Source of the DNA: Treponema sp. | GTDB taxonomy: Bacteria; Spirochaetota; Spirochaetia; Treponematales; Breznakiellaceae | Direction of reading: 5' to 3' | NCBI GenBank assembly: GCA_031273835.1 | Contig: JAISRD010000013.1 | Location: 1-5,289, forward strand | Length of the DNA: 5,289 nt | Notes under the pieces: generated by a model | Database searches by the model: none | Seen by the model: only the letters and a program-made list of their open reading frames with translations | Told to the model about the DNA's origin: nothing | In this document: positions 4,799 to 5,289 of the stretch, piece after piece | Position numbering within the stretch: the stretch's first letter is position 1 | Layout of the letters: each line of letters starts with the position of its first letter | Position numbers and translations under genes: made by a program

Positions 4799-5289
4799 AT
4801 GCGGAAGAAAATTCCTACAGCAATCGCCCTGTTGTGTATTATCGTTTACGTAACGGCGGTGCTCTTTGCCGCCTACAGGGTATATAACAGCGTCCGGCGG
4901 CAGACTCATCTCGCCGGACAGGAATTAGACGGATTACGGGAATTTATCTTCCAAAGCGGACCTGAGTTTCTGGACAGGGACAACAGGGAAAAGATCCTTA
5001 AACGGATGGCCGAAAGCAAGACCCTGGAGGGGATCATCATTACCGGTTCCTTCGGCAGCGGCCTGACCTTTGAACGGGAAAAGGGAAAGGTGATTACCGG
5101 GGAGGGGGGCCGTTATAGTTTTAAAAACGGCTTCGGCTTGATCAGCCTGCCCGCCCGGCAGGTGGCGGTGCGGAATTTCCGCAACGTCAATATCTACAGC
5201 CAGAACAACATCATAGATTATCCCTACTTTATAACGGTGCTCAAACAAACCCTCATGGCCGTCTTAGCGGCCCTGACCCTTTCGTTCAT
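4799..5289 (+). CDS. Membrane protein of unknown function, sensor-like topology, partial
   Basis: I do not recognise this family. The 163 visible codons start MRKKIPTAIALL: a short positively charged N-terminus, then a hydrophobic helix (about residues 6-26, ending near TAVLFAAY). A soluble segment of about 120 residues follows, rich in charged residues and containing FIFQSGPEFLDRDNREKI (about 50-67) and GLISLPARQVAVRNF (about 116-130). A second hydrophobic segment begins near LMAVLAALTLSF at the window edge, where the frame is still open. Two helices flanking an extracytoplasmic domain is the layout of many membrane sensors, but the part that would decide this is outside the window. The start is chosen because the helix follows it directly; no Shine-Dalgarno site precedes it. 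It is transcribed away from the MEMO gene. Confidence 0.75.
   Translation, partial: MRKKIPTAIALLCIIVYVTAVLFAAYRVYNSVRRQTHLAGQELDGLREFIFQSGPEFLDRDNREKILKRMAESKTLEGIIITGSFGSGLTFEREKGKVITGEGGRYSFKNGFGLISLPARQVAVRNFRNVNIYSQNNIIDYPYFITVLKQTLMAVLAALTLSF

Noticed and set aside
4934..5248. Minus-strand 104-codon frame within the plus-strand membrane protein gene
   Set aside because: The plus frame has a clear membrane-protein pattern and a plausible start; the reverse frame looks like its shadow.

Overview
The window comes from a GC-rich bacterium. Its genes are packed head to tail, with short overlaps and mostly recognisable Shine-Dalgarno sites. The sequence alone does not fix the lineage. An anaerobic or fermentative bacterium, possibly a spirochaete, is my low-confidence guess from the overall feel of the proteins.

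Layout. Four minus-strand genes, read right to left, form one tightly overlapping operon for the nickel-pincer nucleotide (NPN) cofactor of lactate racemase-type enzymes: larE (2568-3482), larC (1303-2571), larB (636-1331) and a CbiM/NikM-type nickel/cobalt permease (1-649, running off the left edge). LarB carboxylates and hydrolyses nicotinic acid adenine dinucleotide. LarE adds sulfur, LarC inserts nickel and the permease would import the metal. The racemase LarA and the rest of the transporter are not in the window and may lie beyond position 1. All three junctions overlap (4, up to 29 and 14 bases), so translational coupling is likely.

Upstream of larE (3483-3786) is a gene-free stretch that holds the operon's control region: a good promoter (TTGACA, 17 bases, extended -10), a 16-bp dyad upstream of it, and a leader of about 155 bases that is unusually rich in hairpins. 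These include a terminator-like hairpin and a stem that buries the larE Shine-Dalgarno site. Several of the hairpins carry the same UGAA sequence in their loops. I match it to no riboswitch class I know, and it is the best candidate for something undescribed.

Further right is a minus-strand MEMO-family gene (3787-4704), then a short AT-rich divergent intergenic region. The window ends in a plus-strand membrane protein of unknown function (4799 to the right edge) that has no visible Shine-Dalgarno site.

Oddities inside the operon are a LarB lacking the family's N-terminal segment, next to an Asn-rich repeat-derived tail on LarC; a perfect 13-bp inverted repeat exactly at the linker between the two LarC domains; and an A8 slippery tract at the cysteine motif of LarE.
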